DNA of 16,487 bases from Clostridiales bacterium. Lineage in GTDB: Bacteria > Bacillota > Clostridia > Peptostreptococcales > Anaerovoracaceae. The notes below the pieces were generated by a model. The model was not told where the DNA came from, searched no databases, and saw nothing but the letters and a program-made list of their open reading frames with translations. The stretch lies in assembly GCA_012511395.1 (NCBI GenBank), contig JAAZGD010000124.1, positions 1-16,487 of the forward strand, given 5' to 3'. Shown one piece after another: positions 1 to 7,671 of this stretch. Positions within the stretch are counted from its first letter, which is position 1; every line of letters begins with the position of its first letter. The position numbers and the translations under genes were made by a program.

Positions 1-195
1 GCCCCGCTCAATGGCCTTTTTCTTCTTTGCCTTTAGAAAGCACTCTTCATTTTTGCAAAGATACACACCTCTGCCTTTTGCTTTTCCTGTCAAGTCCATA
101 GAAGCTTTGCCCTCAAAGCCTGCAATTCTTACAAGCTCCGTCTTGGGTTTCGATTCCATACAACCTACACATCGGCGCATCGGTATTTTTTTCAT
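1..195 (-). CDS. ylxR: YlxR/RnpM family RNA-binding protein (DUF448), 3' end cut by window
   Basis: Small nucleic-acid-binding protein of the nusA operon. The B. subtilis homologue has been proposed to modulate RNase P (RnpM); that role is family knowledge, not visible here. The first 65 codons are present. They show the N-terminal Cys pair (C9, C12, in RRCVGC), the hallmark GRGVYLC block (residues 41-47) and a Lys-rich stretch near residues 55-60 suited to RNA binding. The family is usually about 90-100 residues, so roughly a third is missing beyond base 1. Its ATG overlaps the nusA TAA stop by one base (TAATG), which implies translational coupling. In related genomes a ribosomal L7Ae-like gene and infB usually follow. 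Family assignment is firm. Confidence 0.93.
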   Translation of the reverse strand, partial: MKKIPMRRCVGCMESKPKTELVRIAGFEGKASMDLTGKAKGRGVYLCKNEECFLKAKKKKAIERG

Positions 196-1277
196 TATTC
201 CTCTTCCTCTTGCACCTCAGGTTCAGCTTCCGCAGGTTGCTCTCCATAGTATTGTGTGTGGCTCTTAATATCAATTTTCCAACCTGACAATCGGGCTGCC
301 AGCCTTACATTTTGCCCTTCCTTTCCAATAGCAAGGGACAGCTGGTAATCCGGCACGATTACCAGGGAACTTTTCTCTTCTTCCGAAAGCAAAACCCCTT
401 CCACCTTGGCGGGAGACAAAACATTGCTTATGTAATTTACAGGCTCATCGCTATAGGGGATTATATCTATTTTTTCGCCAAAGAGTTCATCCACCACACC
501 CTGAACCCTTGAGCCCCTCGCCCCTACGCAGGCCCCCACAGGATCAACATTGGGATCTTCTGCATATACTGCAATCTTCGTCCTTGAACCCGCCTCCCTG
601 CTGATTCCCTTTATCTCCACTATGCCTTCCTGAATTTCGGGGACTTCCAACTCAAACAACTTTTTTACAAGGCCCGGATGTGATCTGGATAAATATATTT
701 GAGGTCCCTTGGTAGTCTTTTTCACGTCCATTATATAGACCTTAATTTTATTCCCCACATTATATGTTTCACCGGGCACCTGTTCATTGACTGACAGTAT
801 GCCTTCAGTTTTGCCCATGTTTATAAAGACTGTTTCGTTGGAAATCCTGTGAATGATACCTGTGGCAATTTCGCCCTGTCTGGTAATATAATTATCAAAA
901 ATCATTCCCCGCTCTGCTTCCCTTATTCTCTGCACTATTACCTGCTTTGCGGTTTGAGCGGCTATTCTGCCAAAGTCCATGGGAGTTACCTGATAGGCCA
1001 CTTCATCACCCACCTGATAGCGAGAGTCTATTTCTCTTGCGTCTTCCAAGGAAATTTCTGTTGCCTCATCCTCCACTTCCTCCACTACGTCCATTATGGA
1101 AAGAACATTTATGTCTCCTGTCTCTTCATCGATTTCCACACGTACATTCTGTCCCTGGCCGTAATTTTTTTTATAGGCAGATACTAAAGCTGATTCAATA
1201 GCTTCAAGGAGCACTTCTCTTGATATTTCCTTCTCCTTTTCCAACTCCATAATCGCTTGAATAAACTCTTTATTCAT
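195..1277 (-). CDS. nusA: Transcription elongation/termination factor NusA
   Basis: NusA binds RNA polymerase near the RNA exit channel and modulates pausing, intrinsic termination and antitermination. The 360 residues match the usual Firmicutes length (about 370). The N-terminal RNAP-binding domain covers about 1-125, an S1 domain about 130-200 (including GEIATGIIHRI), and two KH domains about 200-345 (first with DPVGACVGARGSRVQ, second with AIGKEGQNVRLAARL). A short Glu-rich tail replaces the extra acidic repeats of proteobacterial NusA. The start is an ATG preceded by AAGGAGG at good spacing, and this ribosome site overlaps the rimP stop codon (gap 10 bases). The downstream ylxR start overlaps its stop. 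Expression may be self-limited through the hairpin ahead of rimP (see findings). Confidence 0.98.
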   Translation of the reverse strand: MNKEFIQAIMELEKEKEISREVLLEAIESALVSAYKKNYGQGQNVRVEIDEETGDINVLSIMDVVEEVEDEATEISLEDAREIDSRYQVGDEVAYQVTPMDFGRIAAQTAKQVIVQRIREAERGMIFDNYITRQGEIATGIIHRISNETVFINMGKTEGILSVNEQVPGETYNVGNKIKVYIMDVKKTTKGPQIYLSRSHPGLVKKLFELEVPEIQEGIVEIKGISREAGSRTKIAVYAEDPNVDPVGACVGARGSRVQGVVDELFGEKIDIIPYSDEPVNYISNVLSPAKVEGVLLSEEEKSSLVIVPDYQLSLAIGKEGQNVRLAARLSGWKIDIKSHTQYYGEQPAEAEPEVQEEEE

Positions 1278-1287
1278 TACATCCTCC

Positions 1288-1764
1288 TTAAAACTCTATT
1301 TTCAATTTTGCTTTAGCCACCTTGGAAACAGGTATGCTCAGTTTTTCGTTTTCGTACTCTATAAGGATACAGTCATCTTTAAGCTCTAAAAGTTTACCCG
1401 TATGTTTTTTCTTATTCAAATAAGGCTCATACAAAGCTACTTCAATTGTCCTGCCTTTAAAGCGCACATAGTCTTCTTCCTTTATCAAAGCTCTGTCAAG
1501 TCCCGGCGAAGAAACCTCCAGGTAGTAATTATCAGGTATAATGTCAAGCTCATCAAGCTTCTCTGACAGAAAACGGCTTACCAGCTCGCAGTCATCAGTG
1601 CTTATATATCTTTCCTCGCCTGTCCACGGCTTATCGATAATTACCCTTAAATACCTGTCCTTGCCTTCCCTTACAAATTCCGCTTTATAAAGAGATAAAT
1701 CCTTCTCTTTCAAAAAATCTTTTAAGATATTTTCAACAGAATCCTTAATGCTTTCCCTGGCCAT
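1288..1764 (-). CDS. rimP: Ribosome maturation factor RimP
   Basis: RimP assists maturation of the 30S subunit, acting early with S12 and the central pseudoknot region. The 158 residues are normal for the family. The N-terminal alpha/beta domain carries the conserved block DNYYLEVSSPGLDRAL (about residues 98-113), followed by the YVRFKGR segment leading into the C-terminal SH3-like domain. The ATG start has a GAGG-type ribosome site about 11 bases upstream. It is the first gene of the rimP-nusA-ylxR set, separated from polC by 98 bases that contain a strong hairpin and a weak candidate promoter, and from nusA by 10 bases. Nothing unusual is seen inside the protein. Confidence 0.97.
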   Translation of the reverse strand: MARESIKDSVENILKDFLKEKDLSLYKAEFVREGKDRYLRVIIDKPWTGEERYISTDDCELVSRFLSEKLDELDIIPDNYYLEVSSPGLDRALIKEEDYVRFKGRTIEVALYEPYLNKKKHTGKLLELKDDCILIEYENEKLSIPVSKVAKAKLKIEF

Positions 1765-1789
1765 TTAATAATCATCCTCTTCAAAATTA

Positions 1790-1814
1790 TTGGAGTGGGC
1801 GCTGCCCACTCCAA
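1790..1814 (-). terminator. Perfect hairpin in the rimP leader; weak, possibly NusA-dependent terminator/attenuator
   Basis: On the transcribed strand TTGGAGTGGGC pairs perfectly with GCCCACTCCAA (11 bp) around a 3-base AGC loop. It is followed by TAATTTTG, a short and interrupted U-tract. The stem is strong but the tract is poor, so it would be a weak intrinsic terminator. It lies between the polC stop and the rimP start. B. subtilis NusA is reported to autoregulate its operon through weak terminators that need NusA; this hairpin fits that pattern, but the function here is inferred. Confidence 0.55.
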
Positions 1815-1843
1815 CTTGTCAATACACTTTTAATTGCAAAAAT

Positions 1844-1872
1844 ATGGTATCACAGAAAGCAGCTAAATGCAA
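1844..1872 (-). promoter_or_regulatory. Weak candidate sigma-A promoter for rimP-nusA-ylxR
   Basis: On the minus strand TTGCAT and TACCAT are separated by exactly 17 bases, and a TG one base before the -10 gives an extended -10 (TGATACCAT). Matches to consensus are 3/6 and 4/6. The -35 overlaps the last codons and stop of polC. The transcript would begin just upstream of the hairpin at 1790-1814, placing that hairpin in a leader of roughly 75 bases. Low confidence; read-through from polC is an alternative source of transcription. Confidence 0.3.
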
Positions 1873-4800
1873 GTCTGCATATCAAAAAGTGTGAGCTGAT
1901 CACTTTCAGGAATTCCATCAAGACATGATAATTCCCTTAGAGCAGAAATAGCAGTACTGTTAAGCTTTCCTCTCGTTCTTATTTCATCCACGGATTTATA
2001 GGGGCTGTTTTCATATTCCTCTTTGAGGAGTCTTGCAGCTGCTTCTCCCACTCCCGGGATTGCAGCCAAAGACACCAGGACTTTTTGATCTGCCACCATA
2101 AACCTTGTGGGATGGGATTTCCCAAGATCAGGCTTTTCAAATTCATAGCCTCTTGACATCATTTCATACATCACCTCCAGCACTGTTATTTCATTGGCCT
2201 CCTTCTCTGTCATGGTTTTCCCTTTACCTATAAGCTCCGTTATTCTGTCAAAGACCAGAGAAGGCTTCTCATTTATCAGTGAAAGATTAAAAAAATCCTT
2301 TTTCGTAGTGAAAAATGCCGCATAAAAAGCAAGAGGATAATAAACCTTGTACCATGCTATCCTGTAGGACATCATCACATAAGCTACTGCATGGGCTCTG
2401 GGGAACACATATTTAATCTTCTTTAAGGACTCTATATACCATTCCTTCACTCCTTTTTTCTTCAGGGCTTCTTCCTCCGATAAGGTTACACCTCTTCCCT
2501 TTCTCACCCGCTCCATTATGGAGAAAGCATCTTCTTTAGGCAGGCCCTTCATAATGAGATAGTTCATAATATCATCCCTTGTGGATATGGCATCTCTCAT
2601 AGTGGCTATACCCTGTTTAATCAATTCCCTGGCATTATTGTTCCATACATCTGTTCCGTGAGAAAACCCTGAAATTCTCACCAGGTCCGCAAAGTTTTCC
2701 GGCATGGTATCATCCAGCATTCTTCGCACAAATTCTGTGCCGAATTCAGGAATGCCATATGTGCCGTGAGTGAAGCGGTACTTCCTCTCTTTAATGTTCA
2801 GGGATTCAGTGCCTCTGAATATTTTAAGGACAGCGGGATCGCTCATGGAGAAGGACAGAGGGTCAACTCCCGTCATGTCCTGAAGATGGCGGATTTGAGA
2901 AGGCACATCATGGCCCAACAAATCCAGCTTCAACAAATTCTTATCTATGGAATGGTAATCAAAGTGGGTTGTAACAACCTCTGAATTGCTGTCATTGGCA
3001 GGGTGTTGCACGGGGCAGAATTCATGAATGTTGTGGCCCTCGGGTACGATAATTATGCCTCCCGGGTGCTGACCAGTAGTTCTCTTAATTCCGGAACAGC
3101 CTTGAACCAGTCTCTCCACCTCCCACTTGGATACACCTTCACCCTCTTCCTCTTGGTACGTTTTCACATAACCGTAAGCAATCCTGTCCTGTATTGTACC
3201 TATGGTGCCGGCTTTAAAAACATTTCCCTTTCCAAATAACTCCTCTATATATTTGTGAGCCGTCAACTGATACTCCCCGGCAAAATTAATGTCGATATCA
3301 GGCTCCTTTTCACCGCCAAAGCCCAGGAAGGTTTCAAAGGGTATGGAAAACCCCTGTCTGTTAAGGACGGTTCCGCAAAGGGGACATGTTTTATCCGGCA
3401 TGTCCACACCGCAATCATATTTTTCAATATCTCCCCATTCAAGATATTTGCATTTCCCGCATATATAGTGAGGCGGCAGGGGATTAACCTCCGTAATTCC
3501 TGCCATGGTAGCCACAAATGAAGAGCCTACAGAGCCTCTTGAGCCTACAAGATAGCCGTCCTTCAAGGATTTTTCCACCACCATTTTTGAAGATACATAC
3601 ATGACGGCATAGCCGTTGCCTATTATTGCCGAAAGTTCCCTGTCCAGTCTGTCTTTAATCCTTTCAGGCAGAGGTTCACCGTATATGGAAAAAGCTTTAT
3701 CATAGCAGGCCTTCTTAAGAATCTCATCTGAATTTTCTATTTTTGGCGGGAACTTGCCGGAAGGCAAAGGCACAACTCTTGATATCTCCTTAGAAATATT
3801 TAAAGGATTGGTTATTACCGTTTCATAAGCCTTCTCTTCCCCTAAATATGAAAACTCCTCCAGCATTTCCTCGGTAGTTCTCATAAAAAGTCCCTTGTTG
3901 CTTTCCGCATCCTTATATCCTCTTCCTGCCTGAATAATCCTTCTGTAAACTGAATCCTCCGGGTCCTTGTAATGGGCATCAGTTGTGGCAACCACAGGGA
4001 TAAAGCAGGCTTCCCCTAATTTTACTATGGCTTTGTTTAAGTTCTTCAGATCTTCATCGCTGTCAACAATATTTTTATCAATAAGGAATTGATTGTTGGC
4101 TCTTGGCATAATTTCCAGATAATCATAAAATCCTGCTATTTCCTTCTGTCTCTCAAAAGGAAGATTCTTAAGAACGGCCCTGAAGACTTCGCCTGCCTCA
4201 CAGGCGCTGCCTATGAAGAGCCCTTCCCTCTTTTCTTTTAGAACAGACTTTGGAATCCTGGGCCTTTTATAATAAAGATGGTTTAAATGAGATTCCGTTA
4301 CAAGCTCATAAAGGTTTTTCAACCCCCTTTGATCCTTTGCAAGAAGCACTATATGATAAGTGTTTTCTTTTGTGATACCCTTTACTTCATCAACAAGATC
4401 ATCATAAAGATACCCTTCCATTCCATAAATCAGCTTTAAGGGGTATTCTTTTTCCTTGCTTTTCAGAAGTTGATAAGCTTCAGGAAAGGCCTGCACCACG
4501 CCGTGATCTGTAATTGCAACGGCTTCATGACCCCAGTAAATTGAAGTATCCAAAAGCTCTTCAATACCGATAAGCCCGTCGTTTTCACTCATTTTTGTAT
4601 GAAGGTGAAGCTCCACACGTTTTAAGGGAGCATCATCCTCACGCATCACCATGTTTTCCCTTTGAATGCCAAGGGTTTTAAGAACCAGTGCATTTTCAAA
4701 GGTGTCCCATTCAGGCTCACCTTCAATTTTTAACCAATCATTTATTAACAGATTCTCTTCAAGGTTTACAAACTTTTCTTCGTTTAAATACAGCCTGCAG

Positions 4801-5588
4801 CAAACTGAGGAGCTCTTGTCCGTTACCAGCAGATTCACAAGCTTCAGATTGTTTCTGATAGTTTTTGAGGTGATCTTAAATAGTCTGCCTTCAATGCATA
4901 CCTTCTTTTCTGAAACATCAATATCTTTAATGGGTTTTGGTTCTCCTTTTATGGTCTTGCCCAGGATATCTCTTTTCCTCCCATAACCTCTTTCAGCCCT
5001 TCTGTTTGCTTCCATTCTTTTTAACTCATTTTCCTTCAGGTCCTCAAACATACGGGCCCTCTTTTCTTCCCGGGCCTTTTCATAATTTTTTTCATGGTTT
5101 ACGAAGGTCATAAGAATCTTTTCATTGACAACCTCCCCCATAAGCTTTTCATAGGGTTCCTTAAGCTCTTCATTCCCCTTCTCCGCCGTCACCTCTCCCA
5201 AAACAGGAATTGTAATCTTAAGAACGCCCTCCTCTTTTACTGCCCTTACTTCATCCATGTAGATGGTGTTAGTCAAAATCTTATGATTCTTCTCCTTCAT
5301 ATTAGTCAGGTAAGGTAGGTACAACAGTGCTGCTTTTTCCGAAGGCTGAACCAGCTTTCCGTAATCAAACAAAAATTCCACCTCCGAGAGCGCAGGAATG
5401 GAATTAATAATATCCTCTTTTATTTTTTGAAGGTCGCAATAGGGTATGATAATATTTGTTGAAACATGAAGAATTAAAGTATCGCCTTTGCTGTTAACAC
5501 TTCCTTTCGTAACCAGCACTCGACTTATTTCCTTTATATCTTCCCCTATGATATTCCACGATAGATTTTTGTTAATGGTCTCCTGCAT
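1863..5588 (-). CDS. polC: PolC-type DNA polymerase III alpha subunit lacking the exonuclease domain
   Basis: Replicative DNA polymerase of Gram-positive bacteria. Domains: N-terminal domain about 1-225; OB-fold about 228-315; PHP domain about 323-545; then palm, thumb and fingers, and a C-terminal region. Palm aspartates are visible as PDIDINF (D764, D766) and LLKLDLLGHD (D889). A PolC zinc module uses C710, C713, C735 and C738. The clamp-binding motif QLTLF is at 1231-1235, followed by six extra residues. At 1241 residues it is about 195 shorter than typical PolC (about 1430-1440). The loss is the DEDDh exonuclease normally inserted in the PHP domain: residue 391 (GMEG) runs through a short linker to Y411-H412 (TYHIVLLAKD), with no DxE or HxAxxD motif anywhere. 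All nine canonical PHP ligands are present (H328, H330, D337, H362, E391, H412, C463, D537, H539). The ATG follows AAGGA nine bases upstream and lies 2 bases after ispG. An in-frame assembly deletion is unlikely but not excluded. Confidence 0.97.
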   Translation of the reverse strand: MQETINKNLSWNIIGEDIKEISRVLVTKGSVNSKGDTLILHVSTNIIIPYCDLQKIKEDIINSIPALSEVEFLFDYGKLVQPSEKAALLYLPYLTNMKEKNHKILTNTIYMDEVRAVKEEGVLKITIPVLGEVTAEKGNEELKEPYEKLMGEVVNEKILMTFVNHEKNYEKAREEKRARMFEDLKENELKRMEANRRAERGYGRKRDILGKTIKGEPKPIKDIDVSEKKVCIEGRLFKITSKTIRNNLKLVNLLVTDKSSSVCCRLYLNEEKFVNLEENLLINDWLKIEGEPEWDTFENALVLKTLGIQRENMVMREDDAPLKRVELHLHTKMSENDGLIGIEELLDTSIYWGHEAVAITDHGVVQAFPEAYQLLKSKEKEYPLKLIYGMEGYLYDDLVDEVKGITKENTYHIVLLAKDQRGLKNLYELVTESHLNHLYYKRPRIPKSVLKEKREGLFIGSACEAGEVFRAVLKNLPFERQKEIAGFYDYLEIMPRANNQFLIDKNIVDSDEDLKNLNKAIVKLGEACFIPVVATTDAHYKDPEDSVYRRIIQAGRGYKDAESNKGLFMRTTEEMLEEFSYLGEEKAYETVITNPLNISKEISRVVPLPSGKFPPKIENSDEILKKACYDKAFSIYGEPLPERIKDRLDRELSAIIGNGYAVMYVSSKMVVEKSLKDGYLVGSRGSVGSSFVATMAGITEVNPLPPHYICGKCKYLEWGDIEKYDCGVDMPDKTCPLCGTVLNRQGFSIPFETFLGFGGEKEPDIDINFAGEYQLTAHKYIEELFGKGNVFKAGTIGTIQDRIAYGYVKTYQEEEGEGVSKWEVERLVQGCSGIKRTTGQHPGGIIIVPEGHNIHEFCPVQHPANDSNSEVVTTHFDYHSIDKNLLKLDLLGHDVPSQIRHLQDMTGVDPLSFSMSDPAVLKIFRGTESLNIKERKYRFTHGTYGIPEFGTEFVRRMLDDTMPENFADLVRISGFSHGTDVWNNNARELIKQGIATMRDAISTRDDIMNYLIMKGLPKEDAFSIMERVRKGRGVTLSEEEALKKKGVKEWYIESLKKIKYVFPRAHAVAYVMMSYRIAWYKVYYPLAFYAAFFTTKKDFFNLSLINEKPSLVFDRITELIGKGKTMTEKEANEITVLEVMYEMMSRGYEFEKPDLGKSHPTRFMVADQKVLVSLAAIPGVGEAAARLLKEEYENSPYKSVDEIRTRGKLNSTAISALRELSCLDGIPESDQLTLFDMQTCI

Positions 5589-5590
5589 GG

Positions 5591-6658
5591 TTATGATTCC
5601 TTAATGAAGGTTTTTATTACCTTCACCAGCTCCTCTTCTATTTTCTCCTCCCTCACTGTCATCACAGGCTTTCCCTTTTTAAAGATCACTCCTTTGTTTT
5701 CACCGCATGCCACGCCAAAATCAGCCTCCCTTGCTTCACCGGGGCCGTTAACACCGCAACCCATAACGGCTACTGTAATGGCTTTTGAACCTAAGCCTTC
5801 TCTTAACAACGACTGCTCAACGGAGTTTGCCACCTTTAACAGATCCACCTTTGTTCTGCCGCAGGTGGGGCAGGAAATAATATTTAAGCCTTCCCGCAGG
5901 TTTAAAGCCTTAAGAAGCTCTTTGGCAAAAACCACCTCTGACACAGGGTCCGAAGTGAGAGATACCCTGAGTGTATCTCCTATTCCAAGAAGCAAAAGAG
6001 CTCCTATGCCGGCTGCCGATTTAATTTTCCCTGTTTCAGGAGTCCCTGCTTCAGTAACTCCTATGTGTAAGGGATAGTCTGTTTTCTCCGAGAGAAGCCT
6101 GTAGGCTTCGAAGGTTCTCTTCACATCTGAAGACTTAACAGACAGTACTACATTCCTGTAATCTCTTTTTTCCATAAAATCAATATATTCAAGAGCGCTT
6201 TCCACCAAAGCCTCAGGGGTAGGTCCTGAGTATTTTAAAAGAGTCTCTTTTTTTAAAGAACCGCTGTTAACCCCTATTCTTACAGGAATATTGTGCTTCT
6301 TTAAAGCTTCCACCACTTTTCCCAAATCCTCATGGTCGCCAATATTTCCCGGGTTGATTCTGATTTTATCAGCTCCTGCCTCTATGGCTTTTATTGCAAT
6401 TCTATAATCAAAATGAATATCCGCAATCAACGGAATGTTCGAAAACTTTCCAACCTTTTCCTTGATCCTTGAAAAAGCATCACAGGCCTTTATTGAAGGC
6501 ACCGCAATTCTCACAAGCTCACAGCCTGCTTGTGCAAGCTTTTCAACTTGAGAAACTGTTTCATCAATATTTAAGGTGTCTGTGCTTGTCATGGATTGAA
6601 TTGTAACGGGGGAATCCCCTCCTATATAAAGGCTTCCCACCTTAATCTTCTTCGTCAT
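5591..6658 (-). CDS. ispG: 4-hydroxy-3-methylbut-2-en-1-yl diphosphate synthase (flavodoxin/ferredoxin), IspG
   Basis: IspG reduces MEcPP to HMBPP, the penultimate step of the MEP isoprenoid pathway, using a [4Fe-4S] cluster. The TIM-barrel half (about 1-250) includes IADIHFDYR and the KIRINPGNIG block. The C-terminal half carries cluster ligands C263 and C266 (SCPTCGRTKVD) and C301 with E308 (GCGVNGPGEA). At 355 residues it is the short bacterial form without the inserted plant-type domain. The frame stays open 45 bases further upstream, but the start at 6658 is preferred. It begins at the conserved MTKKIKVGSLYIGG, has GGAGG nine bases upstream, and forms an ATGA overlap with the rseP stop. 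It sits where B. subtilis carries proS. polC follows after 2 bases. Confidence 0.97.
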   Translation of the reverse strand: MTKKIKVGSLYIGGDSPVTIQSMTSTDTLNIDETVSQVEKLAQAGCELVRIAVPSIKACDAFSRIKEKVGKFSNIPLIADIHFDYRIAIKAIEAGADKIRINPGNIGDHEDLGKVVEALKKHNIPVRIGVNSGSLKKETLLKYSGPTPEALVESALEYIDFMEKRDYRNVVLSVKSSDVKRTFEAYRLLSEKTDYPLHIGVTEAGTPETGKIKSAAGIGALLLLGIGDTLRVSLTSDPVSEVVFAKELLKALNLREGLNIISCPTCGRTKVDLLKVANSVEQSLLREGLGSKAITVAVMGCGVNGPGEAREADFGVACGENKGVIFKKGKPVMTVREEKIEEELVKVIKTFIKES

Positions 6659-7671
6659 AAGCCTTGTCCTCCAGGAAGGATAAATCTGATAATATCCTGC
6701 CACGTTACGTAAACCATAAGGGCCATAAGAAGCATAAGCCCCAGGATGTGAACCTTTGCCTCAATATCATCTGTAATGGCTCTTCCTGTCACCTTTCTAA
6801 TCACAATAAAGAGCAGTCTTCCTCCGTCCAGTGCAGGGAAAGGAAGCAGATTTATTATGGCCAAATTGAGGCTGATTAAGGCAGTTAAATACATCACATA
6901 ATTAAGACCCATTTTAGCAGAATCACCTACCAGATATACAATTCCCACAGGTCCTGTCAATTCTGTAGCCGCAATATCTCCCGTTAAAAGCTGTTTTAAT
7001 ATATCCACCATGGAGGTGGCTAGAGCAAATGTAGCTTTAGTGCCGTCCAAAAGAGCCCTGGCAGGGTTTTTAACCACCTTTGCAGTAACTCCCATTACAG
7101 TTCTTCCCTCTTGATCGTAAGTGGAGGCAGTAAGAGTTAAGGCTTCATTATTCCTTTTAATCCCCAGGACCACTTCATCCCCGGGCTCCTTCGAAGAAAC
7201 GATTCCTACTACATCCTCCCATTTCTTAATGGTGGTTCCGTCTACGGATACTATTTTATCCCCTTCAAGCAATCCTGCTTTTTCTGCGGGAGATCCTGCT
7301 TTAACTTCTGAAAGTGTGGTTTGAGCATAGCCCAAAGAAAAAAGTATAAGGGAAAAAATAATTATTGCCAGCATTAAATTCATGAAAGATCCGGCCGCCA
7401 AAATTACCGCCCTTTTACCGGCAGGCTTTTTATTAAATGCCCGTTCATCCTCTGAGTCTTCATTCTCCCCTTCCATGGAACAAAACCCGCCTATGGGAAT
7501 CGCACGGACAGAAAAAACAGTTTCCCCGCCCTGCTTTTTGTACAATGCAGGTCCCATGCCTAAAGCGAACTCATTTACCTTAACTCCGAACATTTTAGCC
7601 GTTATAAAATGACCTAGCTCATGGACCAGTATAAGGATTGCAAAAATTATCAATGCATAAACAATTGTCAT
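6655..7671 (-). CDS. rseP: Site-2 intramembrane zinc metalloprotease, RseP/RasP family
   Basis: Membrane-embedded protease that cleaves transmembrane segments of anti-sigma factors and remnant signal peptides. The first transmembrane helix (about 3-21) contains the zinc motif HELGH (H17, E18, H21). A second membrane segment spans about 88-112, a single PDZ domain about 115-190, and a third helix about 255-275 leads into the NLLPFPALDGG motif with zinc ligand D282. A final helix is near 308-325. The length of 338 residues fits single-PDZ Firmicutes versions (RasP is about 420), so it is on the short side. Its ATG overlaps the dxr stop (ATGA) and its stop overlaps the ispG start, so it is tightly coupled on both sides. 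Substrates cannot be read from the sequence. Confidence 0.95.
   Translation of the reverse strand: MTIVYALIIFAILILVHELGHFITAKMFGVKVNEFALGMGPALYKKQGGETVFSVRAIPIGGFCSMEGENEDSEDERAFNKKPAGKRAVILAAGSFMNLMLAIIIFSLILFSLGYAQTTLSEVKAGSPAEKAGLLEGDKIVSVDGTTIKKWEDVVGIVSSKEPGDEVVLGIKRNNEALTLTASTYDQEGRTVMGVTAKVVKNPARALLDGTKATFALATSMVDILKQLLTGDIAATELTGPVGIVYLVGDSAKMGLNYVMYLTALISLNLAIINLLPFPALDGGRLLFIVIRKVTGRAITDDIEAKVHILGLMLLMALMVYVTWQDIIRFILPGGQGL

Noticed and set aside
1817..1822. Perfect TTGACA on the minus strand in the polC-rimP gap
   Set aside because: At 16-18 bases downstream the sequence is inside the GC-rich hairpin stem (CCCACT), so there is no -10 partner.
1863..5588. Idea that the short polC is a frameshifted or split pseudogene
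   Set aside because: The frame is continuous from ATG to stop, all polymerase catalytic residues and the clamp motif are present, and the missing part is one exact domain.
5604..6077. 157-codon plus-strand open frame antisense to ispG
   Set aside because: Reverse-frame shadow of a conserved enzyme; no recognisable domain.
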